Positions 16,183 to 26,441 of a stretch of 64,000 nt of DNA are shown piece after piece (the stretch's first letter is position 1; every line of letters starts with the position of its first letter). The notes beneath the pieces were generated by a model. The model was not told the origin of the DNA and ran no database searches. It saw only the letters and a list, made by a program, of their open reading frames with translations. The stretch comes from Duganella lactea (GTDB taxonomy: Bacteria; Pseudomonadota; Gammaproteobacteria; Burkholderiales; Burkholderiaceae_D): assembly GCF_009857505.1 (NCBI RefSeq), contig NZ_WWCP01000001.1, forward strand, positions 1-64,000, read 5' to 3'. The translations under genes were made by a program, and so were the position numbers.

Positions 16183-16294
16183 AACGCATTCTGCCCCCCG
16201 TTTTTCGCAGTTCGTCACATGCCGGTGGCTGGCCGGATAGCCCTTGTCTATAGTTCACTCAACACAACGAACTAACCACCCCAAGGAGCTTAAA

Positions 16295-16477
16295 ATGAAC
16301 ATCGCTAAAAACATGGAAATCATCTTCGCCGCCGCTGTTGTCGTCGTCAGCGCCACCTCGTTCGCCACCGCCGCGGTCAACCCGCCAGTGATCTCGGTGA
16401 AGGCCGATTCGGTCAACATTCCAAGCGTGACGGTCACCGCCAAGCGCCTGACCGCCGCTGAAAAAGCCGCCTTGTAA
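16295..16477 (+). CDS. Small secreted peptide
   Basis: 60 residues from ATG 16295 with CCAAGGAG at a good distance. A hydrophobic leader (about 8-25, FAAAVVVVSATSFATAA) has a likely signal peptidase site after TAA. The mature part of about 33 residues is rich in Val, Ser and Lys and ends in TAAEKAAL. I recognise no family. The gene is 28 bp upstream of the GIN-domain gene on the same strand, so the two are probably co-transcribed and may act together in the envelope. The upstream longer frame start is not supported by a binding site. Confidence 0.65.
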   Translation: MNIAKNMEIIFAAAVVVVSATSFATAAVNPPVISVKADSVNIPSVTVTAKRLTAAEKAAL

Positions 16478-16505
16478 TTCCCACCCGATCAACACGGAGC
16501 GCAGC

Positions 16506-17273
16506 ATGAAAAAATATCTGAAGGCCGCGATGCTGGCGGCGGTACTGGGCAGCGGCGCACACGCCGCGCAGGCCGCCGAGGTAATCAGCGAGAGCCGCAG
16601 CGTGGATGCGCGCGCCGTCAAGATCGAGCTGGATGGTGTGATCAGTCTCAAAGTAAAGCAAGGCGCGACTGCCTCGCTGACGATTTACGGCGAACCGGAT
16701 GCCGTTAAAAAAGTGGTGGTGGAACAGAGCGGCGAAACGCTGCACATCGGCACCGCCAAGATGAACACCATCCACTTCGGTAACAAGCGCGAACTGCGCG
16801 CCGAACTGACGCTGCCGAATCTGCGCATGCTCACTTCCGGCGGCGTCGGTTCCGCCGATATCAGCGGCTTTAGCGGCGACAATCTGCGCCTGGCGCTGGA
16901 AGGCGCGGGCTCGGTAAAGGTCGATGCGCAGTACCGAAATATCGATGCGCGTCTCGGCGGCGTCGGTGGCATGACCATCAACGGCGGCAGCAGCGACAAC
17001 GTCGACCTGCAGCTGAACGGCGCCGGCCTGATCGAGATGATCGGCAAGGCCAAACAACTGAACGCCAGCCTTGGCGGCGTGGGCAGCCTGGATGCGGAGC
17101 AGCTGCGCGCCGAGAACATCGACATCAGAATGAGCGGCCTGGGTAGCGCGACGGTGTACGCCAAAACCAGCGCCAGTCTGAAATTAACCGGTATGGGTTC
17201 GGCCAAGGTGTACGGCAACCCGACCAATCGTAACGCCAGCGCGCGCGGCATGGGCAGCGTGAGCTGGCAGTAA
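16506..17273 (+). CDS. DUF2807 / GIN-domain envelope protein
   Basis: 255 residues: Sec signal peptide (about 1-24) and then a DUF2807 (head GIN) domain (about 35-250). It is a beta-helical fold with repeated Gly-rich turns (GGVGSADISG, GLGSATVYA, GMGSAKVYG, GMGSVSW). Family members are secreted or periplasmic and are loosely called putative autotransporter adhesins, but the function is not proven. A Shine-Dalgarno CACGGAG precedes the ATG. A strong terminator follows at 17329-17367. It is paired with the small secreted peptide just upstream. Confidence 0.85.
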   Translation: MKKYLKAAMLAAVLGSGAHAAQAAEVISESRSVDARAVKIELDGVISLKVKQGATASLTIYGEPDAVKKVVVEQSGETLHIGTAKMNTIHFGNKRELRAELTLPNLRMLTSGGVGSADISGFSGDNLRLALEGAGSVKVDAQYRNIDARLGGVGGMTINGGSSDNVDLQLNGAGLIEMIGKAKQLNASLGGVGSLDAEQLRAENIDIRMSGLGSATVYAKTSASLKLTGMGSAKVYGNPTNRNASARGMGSVSWQ

Positions 17274-17328
17274 GGAACGCTCCGGCCCACGCGGCCGGGC
17301 TATCGTAAACACATGGGTGTGTTTTTTA

Positions 17329-17367
17329 CCGTCCAAAAGGAGACAACTCCTTTCGGACGGTTTTTTT
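17329..17367 (+). terminator. Rho-independent terminator of the GIN-domain operon
   Basis: A long hairpin (CCGTCC-AAAAGGAG with CTCCTTTCGGACGG, 17329-17360) is followed by seven T. It lies between the convergent GIN gene and the last Tad-locus gene, whose stop is at 17366. Confidence 0.88.
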
Positions 17368-18007
17368 ATTTGAGGTGGCGCACATCGTGACCGAGTACGA
17401 TGCGCATGTCTGCATACGGCGTGCCGCCACTGGCTTGTTGCAGCGGCATGTGCAGGCGCCGGGCCAATGCCTGCGCCGTCTCACGCTGCCCGCGCACATA
17501 TTCGATGCGGCCCCGCGGCACCACGAACGGCCGCATGTTGGACAAGCGCACGGTCTGCAATCCATCCAGCGCCAATGAACGCGCCAGCCGCGCGGCGGCG
17601 CCGGAGATACCGTTGCCGTTGCTGATCTCCAGCCGCACCGCCGCCGGCGCGGTTGGTGTGACTGTCTGGTCGGCGGCGTCGCTGCGCAGCACTTCCACCA
17701 GCGCCGGGCCGAGACGGCGCACCTGCGTGCGCGGCATATCGGCGACGGCTTCGTCGCGCGCCTGCTGCAGCACCGCGTAGTCCTGCCGCACATCATGCGC
17801 ACGCAACGAGGCGGCTTGCAGATACATGGTGGCCGCGCGCTCACGCTCGCCGGCCACGACCAGCGCCGCCGCCAGCCGCTCCCAGTTGTCGGCATTGAGC
17901 GGATCACGCACGCACAATTGCTCCAGCGGCGTGATCGTATCGGTCTGCACCTGAACGCCGCCGCATGCGGCCAGCAGCATGCAGCTGGTGATGAATGTCT
18001 TGTTCAT
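17366..18007 (-). CDS. Tad-locus lipoprotein with LytR C-terminal-type domain
   Basis: 213 residues. The signal peptide ends in a lipobox (LLAACGG), so it is probably a lipoprotein. A helical, TPR-like stretch follows (about 38-95, NADNWERLAAALVVAGERERAATMYL in part), reminiscent of TadD. The C-terminal LytR_C-type domain (about 123-213) begins VRLEISNGNGISGAAARLA. It is the last gene of the minus-strand Tad operon, 9 bp after tadC. It may be an assembly or pilotin-like factor for the pilus outer-membrane complex; this is inferred from position and topology only. Confidence 0.75.
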   Translation of the reverse strand: MNKTFITSCMLLAACGGVQVQTDTITPLEQLCVRDPLNADNWERLAAALVVAGERERAATMYLQAASLRAHDVRQDYAVLQQARDEAVADMPRTQVRRLGPALVEVLRSDAADQTVTPTAPAAVRLEISNGNGISGAAARLARSLALDGLQTVRLSNMRPFVVPRGRIEYVRGQRETAQALARRLHMPLQQASGGTPYADMRIVLGHDVRHLK

Positions 18008-18016
18008 CGTCGCTTC

Positions 18017-18943
18017 CTAGTGAGGTTGCATCATGCGGTAGACCTGGATGGCGGCGGGGCCGATCAGCACCAGCATCAGCGTGGGGAAGATGCAGAAGAT
18101 CAGCGGGAACAGCAGCTTCAAGGCGATTTTGGCGGCGGCCTCCTCGGCCAGCACGCTGCGCTTGCCGCGCAGGTTCTCGGAATGGATGCGCAGCGAATCG
18201 CCCATGCTGGTACCGAAGCGCTCCGACTGAATCAGCATCGCCACCAGCGTGTCAACATCCTCCACGCCGCTGCGCAGCGCCAGGTTGCGCAGTGCGCGTT
18301 CCTTGGTAAAGCCGGCGCGCATCTCCATCAGCACCAGTTGCAGTTCCTGCGCCAAGGTCATGCTCTTGATGTGGATCTCGCCCGCCACCTTGGCCAGCGC
18401 ACGCTCCAGGCTCAGGCCAGCTTCCACACAAACGGTGAGCAGGTCGAGCGCATCCGGGAAGTTCTCGAAGATCTCCTGGCTGCGCGCGGCGGCCCGGTGC
18501 GACAGGACCGCGTTGGGCAGATAATAGCCGATCGCCGCCACCAGCAACAGCACCGACATGAAGCCCTTCTGCGGTATGTTCAACGTCAGTGCGCCGCCCA
18601 GCGCCACGATGGCGGGCAACCCAAGCGCCAACAGCGTCTTGGTGGCGAAGTACAGCGACGGCGCCGACGCGCCGCGCCAGCCGGCATTCATGAAGCGCGT
18701 GCGCAACGGCGATCTTTCCCAGCCCTGCTCCGGCAAGGACAGGCGCGAGAACGGCAGCGCCGCCTGCGCCACCTTTTCCACCCAGCCGGCGCCCACAGGA
18801 TCGGGCGCCACGTCGGTGGTTTCTATTACGTCGGTCAGCCGCTCGCGCAGCGCCACCGGCGAAAATACCAGCAGCGCCGCCACCGCAATGCCGGCGGCCA
18901 CCAGAAACACAATGGCCAGAAATATGATCTGTGATCCACCCAT
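18017..18943 (-). CDS. tadC: Tad pilus inner-membrane platform protein TadC
   Basis: 308 residues of the type II secretion F (GspF/PilC) family. Hydrophobic segments lie at about 5-25, 110-150 and at the C-terminus (ALKLLFPLIFCIFPTLMLVLIGPA). The conserved central part reads FPDALDLLTVCVEAGLSLERAL, typical of TadB/TadC. TadC and TadB together form the inner-membrane platform on which the TadA ATPase works to polymerise the Flp pilin. It starts 12 bp after the tadB stop. Confidence 0.92.
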   Translation of the reverse strand: MGGSQIIFLAIVFLVAAGIAVAALLVFSPVALRERLTDVIETTDVAPDPVGAGWVEKVAQAALPFSRLSLPEQGWERSPLRTRFMNAGWRGASAPSLYFATKTLLALGLPAIVALGGALTLNIPQKGFMSVLLLVAAIGYYLPNAVLSHRAAARSQEIFENFPDALDLLTVCVEAGLSLERALAKVAGEIHIKSMTLAQELQLVLMEMRAGFTKERALRNLALRSGVEDVDTLVAMLIQSERFGTSMGDSLRIHSENLRGKRSVLAEEAAAKIALKLLFPLIFCIFPTLMLVLIGPAAIQVYRMMQPH

Positions 18944-18955
18944 GCAGTCCTCCGT

Positions 18956-19933
18956 TCAAACGCGGATGCGTATGACCTTGCGCATCCACAGCACGCCGCC
19001 CGCCGCCACGGCCAGCGCATACCACATCAACTGGACGCCGATCGGGTCGGTCCACAGCACCCGCACATAAATCGGATTGGCCGCCACCATCACCGCCATC
19101 ACGCCCAGCGGCAGCAGGCAAAGCACCCAGGCGGACATGCGGCCTTCGGCCGACATCACCCGCACCTGCGACAACAACCGGAGCCGCGCGCGTATCAGGC
19201 GGCTGATATTGCCGAACACCTCGGCCAGATTGCCGCCCGATTCACGCTGGATCAGCACCGCGATCACCAGATAGCGCAAATCAGTCAACGGCACGCGCAG
19301 CGCCAGGTTGTGCAGGGCTTCGTTCATCGGCACGCCGTAATTGACTTCCTCGTAGGCGAATTTGAATTCGCCGGCGATAGGCTCGGGCATCTCCTCGCCC
19401 ACCATCTGTATCACGTTGGCGAAGGAATGGCCGGCACGTAGCGCGCGACCGAGGAAGTCGGCCGCTTCCGGCAACTGCTCCTCCAGCTTGCGCAGACGCG
19501 CGGCGCGGACGCGCAGCAACGCCAGCCACGGCAAGGCCGCGGCCAGCGCCAGCACGCCGATGGCAGGCGGCAGCGGCATGCCGAACATCGGCGGTAGCGC
19601 CAGGCCGGCAATCATCAGCATCAGCGAACAGCCGAGAAACTGCGCCACCGACCAGCGCACGCCGGCCTGCATCAGCAAGCGGTCCAGCGCGGCCAGCCGG
19701 CCGATGCGGCGCAGCTGCTTTTCCAGCCGCGGATTGCCGCTGTAGCTGCGGCGCTTGAGAATGTCCACCCGCTCGATGCCGCCCTGGCCGGAGGCCGCCA
19801 TCATGTGCAGCCGCTTGGCGATGCGCCTCGCCGCGCCGCCATGCGCGCCGGACCACCACAGCCAGGCGCCCTCGATCATCAGGATCACGGCCGCGAACAG
19901 CAGCACGGCAAAGGCGGTGAAGATGCCGTCCAT
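18956..19933 (-). CDS. tadB: Tad pilus inner-membrane platform protein TadB
   Basis: 325 residues, GspF-like. An N-terminal transmembrane pair (about 5-25 and 98-135) and two C-terminal helices (about 268-320) flank the cytoplasmic F domain, with LPEAADFLGRALRAGHSF and the NLAEVFGNISRLIR segment typical of TadB. It pairs with TadC. It follows tadA closely (5 bp gap) and precedes tadC in the same operon. Confidence 0.92.
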   Translation of the reverse strand: MDGIFTAFAVLLFAAVILMIEGAWLWWSGAHGGAARRIAKRLHMMAASGQGGIERVDILKRRSYSGNPRLEKQLRRIGRLAALDRLLMQAGVRWSVAQFLGCSLMLMIAGLALPPMFGMPLPPAIGVLALAAALPWLALLRVRAARLRKLEEQLPEAADFLGRALRAGHSFANVIQMVGEEMPEPIAGEFKFAYEEVNYGVPMNEALHNLALRVPLTDLRYLVIAVLIQRESGGNLAEVFGNISRLIRARLRLLSQVRVMSAEGRMSAWVLCLLPLGVMAVMVAANPIYVRVLWTDPIGVQLMWYALAVAAGGVLWMRKVIRIRV

Positions 19934-19938
19934 GTCGC

Positions 19939-21282
<1,344 letters not shown>

Positions 21283-21284
21283 CA

Positions 21285-22457
21285 TCATCCTCCATCGTTG
21301 CGGCCAAAGATGCGGTCGAACAGTCCCTTGCTCTCGGCGACGCGGCGCGCCGCCACCAGCTCCACCAGCTCCGCCAGGCTGCGCGACACCGCACTGGCGC
21401 GCGACAGTTGCAGCACCGGGATGCCCTGGTTGACCGAGTCCGTCGCCGACAGGTAATCGTTGGGCACCGTGTGCACCACGTCCGCGCCCAGCGCCTGCTC
21501 CAGATCCATCAGCCGCAGCTTGCCGCCCTTTTCGTAACGGTTGACGATCAGGCGCGTGCGCTCGTTCGGATAGCCCAGCGAGCGAAAGATGTCCAGCAGC
21601 CGGCGGCCGTCGCGGATGTCCGGCAGCGCCAGTTGCAGCACCGGGTAGATGGTGTCCGCCTGGTCCAGCGCGCGCAGCGAGATGGCGTCGATCTGGCGGC
21701 CGACATCCAGCACCACGAAATCGTAGTGCTGGCGGGCGATGCGCAGGATGGTGTCCATATGCTCCGGCTTCATGTCCACCGTGCCGTTGGGATCATCCGC
21801 CGCCGCCAACACGCCGAAGTTGGAGGCCACGTGCACCAGGCAGGAGTCGAGGAAGGCGCCGTCCATGCGGCTGATCTGCGCGCAGATGTCGGACAGCGTC
21901 ATCGCCGGCTTCTGGTCGGAGACGTACAGCGTGGCGTCGCCGAACTGGCCGTGCAGGTCGATCAGCAGCACCTTCTTGTCGGCCAGCGCGGCCAGCGCGT
22001 AGCCGAAGTTGGTCGACAAAAAAGTCGCGCCGCTGCCGCCCTTGCAGGAGATAAAGGCCAGCACCTTGCCTTCGCGGACAGGGCTCAGGCCCGCCGCCAC
22101 TTCGATGCGGTCCATCGCCTCGTGGAAGGCGCGGTGCACCAGCGGCAGCGGCAGCACCTCGCGCATGCCGGCGCGCATGGCGCGGATCAGCAGGTCCTGC
22201 CGCGGATCGCGCGTCAGCAGCATGAAGGTGGCCGACGGGTACTGCTTGCTCAGGCGTTCCACCAGCTCGCCCTCTTCTGCGGCGGCGTCGCTGGCGTCCA
22301 GTACCACCAGGTCCGGCGTTTCGGGCAGCGGGCGTTCCACCGCGTCGCGCAAGCCGTTGCGTGACGCCACCAGCTGCACCGCCGGCATGCGCGCCGAACC
22401 CTGCGCCGCGATTTCCGCGTGCAGCAGGCTGTCCTTGCTGATCATCAGTGCCTTCAT
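21285..22457 (-). CDS. tadZ: Tad pilus localisation protein TadZ/CpaE
   Basis: 390 residues from ATG 22457, which overlaps the small lipoprotein stop; the longer upstream frame is a shadow of the rcpA end. The N-terminal half (about 1-125) is a receiver-like domain (DLVVLDASDAA, LPLVHRAF) that lacks most receiver catalytic residues. The second half is a MinD/ParA-type ATPase with deviant Walker A CKGGSGATF and switch region VLDVGRQID. TadZ/CpaE places the Tad machine at its cell position. Belongs to the same operon. Confidence 0.92.
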   Translation of the reverse strand: MKALMISKDSLLHAEIAAQGSARMPAVQLVASRNGLRDAVERPLPETPDLVVLDASDAAAEEGELVERLSKQYPSATFMLLTRDPRQDLLIRAMRAGMREVLPLPLVHRAFHEAMDRIEVAAGLSPVREGKVLAFISCKGGSGATFLSTNFGYALAALADKKVLLIDLHGQFGDATLYVSDQKPAMTLSDICAQISRMDGAFLDSCLVHVASNFGVLAAADDPNGTVDMKPEHMDTILRIARQHYDFVVLDVGRQIDAISLRALDQADTIYPVLQLALPDIRDGRRLLDIFRSLGYPNERTRLIVNRYEKGGKLRLMDLEQALGADVVHTVPNDYLSATDSVNQGIPVLQLSRASAVSRSLAELVELVAARRVAESKGLFDRIFGRNDGG

Positions 22458-22708
22458 TTGAGACCGCCCGTCGCCAGCGACTGCGTAGGCTGCGACTCGC
22501 CGCCGGATTTCTGATAGCGTTCGTAAGCGGCGCGGGCGCTGCGGCCATCCATGCCGGTCACCGGATCGGTATTGCGCGCAGCGGCAGGGTCGATCACCTG
22601 CTGCATCAGCGCCATGCGCGTGGCGACGCCGAAGCGGCTGTCCCAATGCGGCGTGGTGCTGGTGCAGGCGGACAAGGCGCCGGCCAGTAGTATCGGTACG
22701 TAACGCAT
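22454..22708 (-). CDS. Small Tad-locus lipoprotein
   Basis: 84 residues from ATG 22708, 5 nt after AAGGAG (a GTG at 22714 is less likely). A short signal peptide ends in a lipobox (LSACTS), so it is predicted to be lipidated. The mature part of about 65 residues includes DPVTGMDGRSARAAYERYQKS, a sequence I associate with small pilus-assembly proteins in Burkholderiales tad loci (recognition, not proof). It lies between rcpA and tadZ and overlaps the tadZ start by 4 bp. It may work as a pilotin for the RcpA secretin. Confidence 0.75.
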   Translation of the reverse strand: MRYVPILLAGALSACTSTTPHWDSRFGVATRMALMQQVIDPAAARNTDPVTGMDGRSARAAYERYQKSGGESQPTQSLATGGLK

Positions 22709-22710
22709 GA

Positions 22711-24150
22711 TCACTCCTTGCTAGGCTGTTCCGGCGTCGCTTCCATGCGGCCGTCCAGGAATAACCTGGCGCGGCTGGGCGTGGCGATGCTGTCGGTCGG
22801 CAGTTTGTAATTGGCGGGTAGCGGTCGCACCAGATGCGGCGTGACGACAAACAGCAGCTCGGTGCGGTCCTGCTGAAAGTCTGTGCTGCGAAACAGCGCG
22901 CCCAGCACCGGCAGTTCGCCGAGGATCGGCAGGCCGTGGATGTTGGTGCTCTGGCTATTGCGGATCAAGCCACCGATGGCGAAGCTCTGGCCGTCGTACA
23001 GCTCCACGGTGGTGCTGGCGCGGCGCGTGGTGAACAGCGGCAGCACGGCGGTGCCGGAAATGCCGGCCGCCGAAATACCAATGCCTTCGCGCGAAACCTC
23101 GGACACTTCCGGCGCCACGCGCAGGTTGATGCGGCCGCCGGCAAGCACGGTGGGCGTGAAACGCAGGCCGATGCCAAATTCCTTTTCATCCAGCGTGACC
23201 TTGTTGTTGTCCTGCGCCACCGGCACCAGAATGCGGCCGCCGGCGAGGAAGCTGCCTTCCTGGCCGCTGATCGCCATCACCGTGGGTTCGGCCAGCATGC
23301 GCACCAGCGCGTCCTTCTTGTCGGCGGCGATGGCGCCGCGTGTGCCGATGTTGAGCAAGCCTTTCAGCGTCTGGCTGACAAAGCTGGTGTTCAGCGTACT
23401 GGCCCAGCTGCCGCCGCCGAAGCTCAAATTGACGTTCGCTTCCAGCTTGTCCAGCAGCGATTTGGAGACTTCGGCGATTTTCACTTCCAGCATGACCTGC
23501 TGCGGCGCGCCGATATTCAGGAAGTTGACGATGCGGGCACTGGCCTGTGCGGTGGCGGTGGCGCTGCCGGCCGGCGGCAACGATGCCGTGGCGCCTTCGC
23601 TGCGCTTGCCGTCCAGCGCCAGCGGTTGCGCAGGGCGGCGCACGAAGGCGGCGGCCAGGTCCAGCACGCGCGCGGCGGTGGGCGCATCGTCCACGGTGCC
23701 GCTGATGACCAGCGTGTCGCCAGCGGCGCTGACCTGAATGTCCTTCTGCTCGGGCATCAGCGCGGCCAGGGCTTGCTGCAAGCCAGCGGGATCGATGCCG
23801 ACCACCACTTCCACCACGTTGCACAAACCGCTGCGGCCTTGCACGATCATGTTGCTGGTGCCGATATCGGCACCCACCAGGTACAGCGTGTCCGGCGCCA
23901 CCAGCATCGCCTGCAGCACGGCGGGATTGCCGACGCTGCGCGCCTGCACCGCTTCCGGCATGCGCATCAGTGTGGACTTACCCAGTTGCAGCGACAGGCT
24001 GCCCGGCTGCGCCGCCTGGCCGGTGCAGCGCAAGCCGCCATCGCCGGCGACGGGCGCGGACATGGGCGCCGCCTGCAGCGGCGCGGCCAGCAGCGGCGCG
24101 GCCAGCGTCAGCGCGGCGCACAGCGCCCATGGAGGGTGACGGAAGTCCAT
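22711..24150 (-). CDS. rcpA: Tad pilus secretin RcpA (CpaC)
   Basis: 479 residues from ATG 24150, where a signal peptide begins (WALCAALTLAAPLLAAP); the longer upstream frame is not needed. An N-domain (about 45-170), including VDDAPTAARVLDLAA, is followed by a secretin domain (about 210-455) with VMLEVKIAEVSKSLL, the VPVAQDNNK region and LPILGELPVLGALFRS. It forms the outer-membrane channel through which the Flp pilus passes. Operon order is rcpC/cpaB then rcpA then a small lipoprotein. Confidence 0.93.
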   Translation of the reverse strand: MDFRHPPWALCAALTLAAPLLAAPLQAAPMSAPVAGDGGLRCTGQAAQPGSLSLQLGKSTLMRMPEAVQARSVGNPAVLQAMLVAPDTLYLVGADIGTSNMIVQGRSGLCNVVEVVVGIDPAGLQQALAALMPEQKDIQVSAAGDTLVISGTVDDAPTAARVLDLAAAFVRRPAQPLALDGKRSEGATASLPPAGSATATAQASARIVNFLNIGAPQQVMLEVKIAEVSKSLLDKLEANVNLSFGGGSWASTLNTSFVSQTLKGLLNIGTRGAIAADKKDALVRMLAEPTVMAISGQEGSFLAGGRILVPVAQDNNKVTLDEKEFGIGLRFTPTVLAGGRINLRVAPEVSEVSREGIGISAAGISGTAVLPLFTTRRASTTVELYDGQSFAIGGLIRNSQSTNIHGLPILGELPVLGALFRSTDFQQDRTELLFVVTPHLVRPLPANYKLPTDSIATPSRARLFLDGRMEATPEQPSKE

Positions 24151-24157
24151 GGCACGC

Positions 24158-24994
24158 TCACAGACATTCCTGCGAGCGCTGAGCGCCCGCGATGACGCTG
24201 ACACAGGGCCGCGCACGCGGCGTGGCGGTGGCGACCTGCACGCGCGGTCGCTCGATCACCTGCGCGCTCTCCGGCGGTACGGCCACCGGCGGCGCGGCCT
24301 GCGGCTCATGGCTTCCCAGCAGCGTGCCCTTGGTGGCGCCATCGGTGGTGCCGGGGCGCGGGTCCACCTGATTGCGCAGCACCAGCGACAGCGTGCCGAC
24401 GCTGCGCGCCAGGTCCAGATTCTCGGCCTGCGCCGGCGTCACCTCCAGCGTCACCGCATTGACCACGCGCGGCTTGGTCTCGTCGCGCCCGACCTCCTGC
24501 GCCACCGCCAGCACCAGTATCCGTTCCAGCACGATCTTGGAAATCGCCCGCTCATTGGTCTGGGTGTTGACGATGATGTCGACAAAATTCCCCGGCAGCG
24601 CGAATCCCGCCACGCCCACCACGTCGTTGACGCGCACGGTGATGGCGCGCTTGCCCTCGGCGATCAGCGCCGACAGTCCGCCCAGCGTACCGGCCGGCGC
24701 CAGCTTGGCCTCGCTCAGCGGCTCGTCGCGCAGCACACTGCTTTTCAGCACGCGGCCAACCAGCTTGCCGCTGTCGGTCAGCGCGCCGCGCGGCAGCGCG
24801 TCGGCCGGCCAGTCGATCTGCTTGAGCATCTCCGGCGTCAGGCGCTGCCCCAGATTCACGTCGGTCGCCGCCACCACGATCTTGCTGGCGGTGCCCGGCG
24901 TCTGCCGCAGCAGCCAGCGCGACGCCAGCGACACCGCCGCCAGCCCGAACACGACGGCCAGCGCCATCATCAACAATGCGCGCCGGTTCTTCAT
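24158..24994 (-). CDS. cpaB: Tad pilus assembly protein RcpC/CpaB
   Basis: 278 residues: one N-terminal membrane segment (about 8-26), a SAF-like domain (about 38-100, IVVAATDVNLGQRLTPEML in part), and the RcpC/CpaB domain with the ITVRVNDVVGVAGFALPGNFVDI region. It is periplasmic and, in studied systems, helps stabilise or gate the secretin. Its start overlaps the end of the AAA-ATPase gene by 4 bp. Confidence 0.92.
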   Translation of the reverse strand: MKNRRALLMMALAVVFGLAAVSLASRWLLRQTPGTASKIVVAATDVNLGQRLTPEMLKQIDWPADALPRGALTDSGKLVGRVLKSSVLRDEPLSEAKLAPAGTLGGLSALIAEGKRAITVRVNDVVGVAGFALPGNFVDIIVNTQTNERAISKIVLERILVLAVAQEVGRDETKPRVVNAVTLEVTPAQAENLDLARSVGTLSLVLRNQVDPRPGTTDGATKGTLLGSHEPQAAPPVAVPPESAQVIERPRVQVATATPRARPCVSVIAGAQRSQECL

Positions 24995-26355
24995 GCTATC
25001 CGAGGCTCCACGTCATCGTCCACGCGCGCGCCCTCATCGGCGAACATGCTGACCCAGGCCTGCTCCAGCGAGGCCGGCGACAGGCGCGCCGGCTCGCCCA
25101 GATACGCGGCGAAGTCGACCACCCGGCCGACGATCTCGCGCGGATAGCAGGCCAGCAGCGGCAGGCCAGCACCCGCATGCAACTCGTCAAGCAGGTAGCG
25201 CAGCGCCGCCTCGTCATAGGCCACGCCCATGCTGATGCACTGCTGGCGAAACAGCGTGCGGTAACTGGCGGCGCTCAGTGCTCCCACCGGAATCTTGTAG
25301 CCCACGCGCCGCAGCGCCGCCTCGTCCAGCAGCGACGATGGCGTCTGGCTGGTGGCGAACACCAGCCGCAAACGGCACGGCGCCGGGAAGTGATATCCGC
25401 CGGCCAGCGACAGCACGCTGCGTCCCGTCTCCAGCGCCTGGACGAAGCGGTTCAGCAGCTCGGCGGCCGGCACGCGCTGGCGTCCCAGATCGTCGACGAT
25501 CAGCAAACCGTTGTTGGCCTTCAGCTGCGGCGGCGCGCAGTAGCAACCATTGGCCGCATCCGGCTGCAGGTCCAGCATCTGCGCCTCCAGCGCGCCGTCC
25601 AGCGCCACCACGGGGCGCTGGCACAGCACCCAGCGCGGATCGCCGCTGCGCCGCTCCGGCGACGGCTGCACCATGCGTGCCTGGCGCGGCGACGGCGCGC
25701 GATGCACCGCCGCGTCATACACCTGCACGATGTCCTGCCCCACCACCAGCGCGTGCGGCACCGCCACCAGCCCTTGCAACAGACCGCCCAGGCGCCGCGC
25801 CAGCAGCGACTTGCCGCCGCCGGAGGGTCCGTACAGCAGCATGCTGCGGCCGGCGTGCATCGCCGCGCCCAGCATGCGCTGCACCGGCGGCGCCAGGAAA
25901 TCGTCGGCGAATTCCGCCGCCAGATCATCGGCGGCCGGCTGCGGTGCCTGCAGCACCTGGCGTTCGACCATGGCGCGGTAGGCTTCCAGCGTCACCGGCG
26001 CCGCGCCGGCATAGGGGCTGCGCTCCAGCCACGCGCTGGCGCGCTGCTTGCCGGCGCCGGTCAGCTGGTACTGCACGTCGAGGTCGGAGTCGCCGCGCCA
26101 CGCCACCTCCGCCACATGTTCGGCCACCATGAAATCGAGCACCTCACGCAGCACGTTGATCGACAGGTGCAGCCTGGTGGTCAGCACCGGCAGGTGGCAT
26201 TTGCCGCCCAGGTACAGCGCCTTGGCGATCAGCTCGACAATCAATTGCTGCGGCAGGCCGGTGTCGCGCACCGACTTCGGCTGCGGCGGCAGCAAGGACT
26301 CCGGTTCGGCGTCCAGCAGGCGGGCATAGGGGGATGGCGGTTCGAGGGCAAGCAT
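24991..26355 (-). CDS. Winged-helix + AAA ATPase in the Tad locus
   Basis: 454 residues. An N-terminal region (about 30-115) resembles a winged-helix fold (LTTRLHLSINVLREVLDFM...). An AAA ATPase core (about 155-400) follows, with Walker A GPSGGGKS (176-183) and Walker B LLIVDD (284-289). A lid region then carries the DELHAGAGLPLLACYPREI segment. The tail is helical. No standard Tad component has this layout. The gene lies between tadV and cpaB, overlaps cpaB, and has CGGAGATAACG before its ATG, so it is part of the operon. Possible roles are regulation, membrane remodelling or a licensing ATPase for pilus assembly; none is proven. Confidence 0.8.
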   Translation of the reverse strand: MLALEPPSPYARLLDAEPESLLPPQPKSVRDTGLPQQLIVELIAKALYLGGKCHLPVLTTRLHLSINVLREVLDFMVAEHVAEVAWRGDSDLDVQYQLTGAGKQRASAWLERSPYAGAAPVTLEAYRAMVERQVLQAPQPAADDLAAEFADDFLAPPVQRMLGAAMHAGRSMLLYGPSGGGKSLLARRLGGLLQGLVAVPHALVVGQDIVQVYDAAVHRAPSPRQARMVQPSPERRSGDPRWVLCQRPVVALDGALEAQMLDLQPDAANGCYCAPPQLKANNGLLIVDDLGRQRVPAAELLNRFVQALETGRSVLSLAGGYHFPAPCRLRLVFATSQTPSSLLDEAALRRVGYKIPVGALSAASYRTLFRQQCISMGVAYDEAALRYLLDELHAGAGLPLLACYPREIVGRVVDFAAYLGEPARLSPASLEQAWVSMFADEGARVDDDVEPRIA

Positions 26356-26441
26356 CGTTATCTCCGCAAGGCAATTGTTCGGCGTGGAAACAAGTCTATC
26401 CAGCCACCGTCATGCGGACATTGACGTGCAGCAAGCTCCGT

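Noticed and set aside
22458-22850. N-terminal extension of tadZ
   Set aside because: It is a frame-shifted shadow of the small lipoprotein and the rcpA end; the ATG at 22457 gives the family length.
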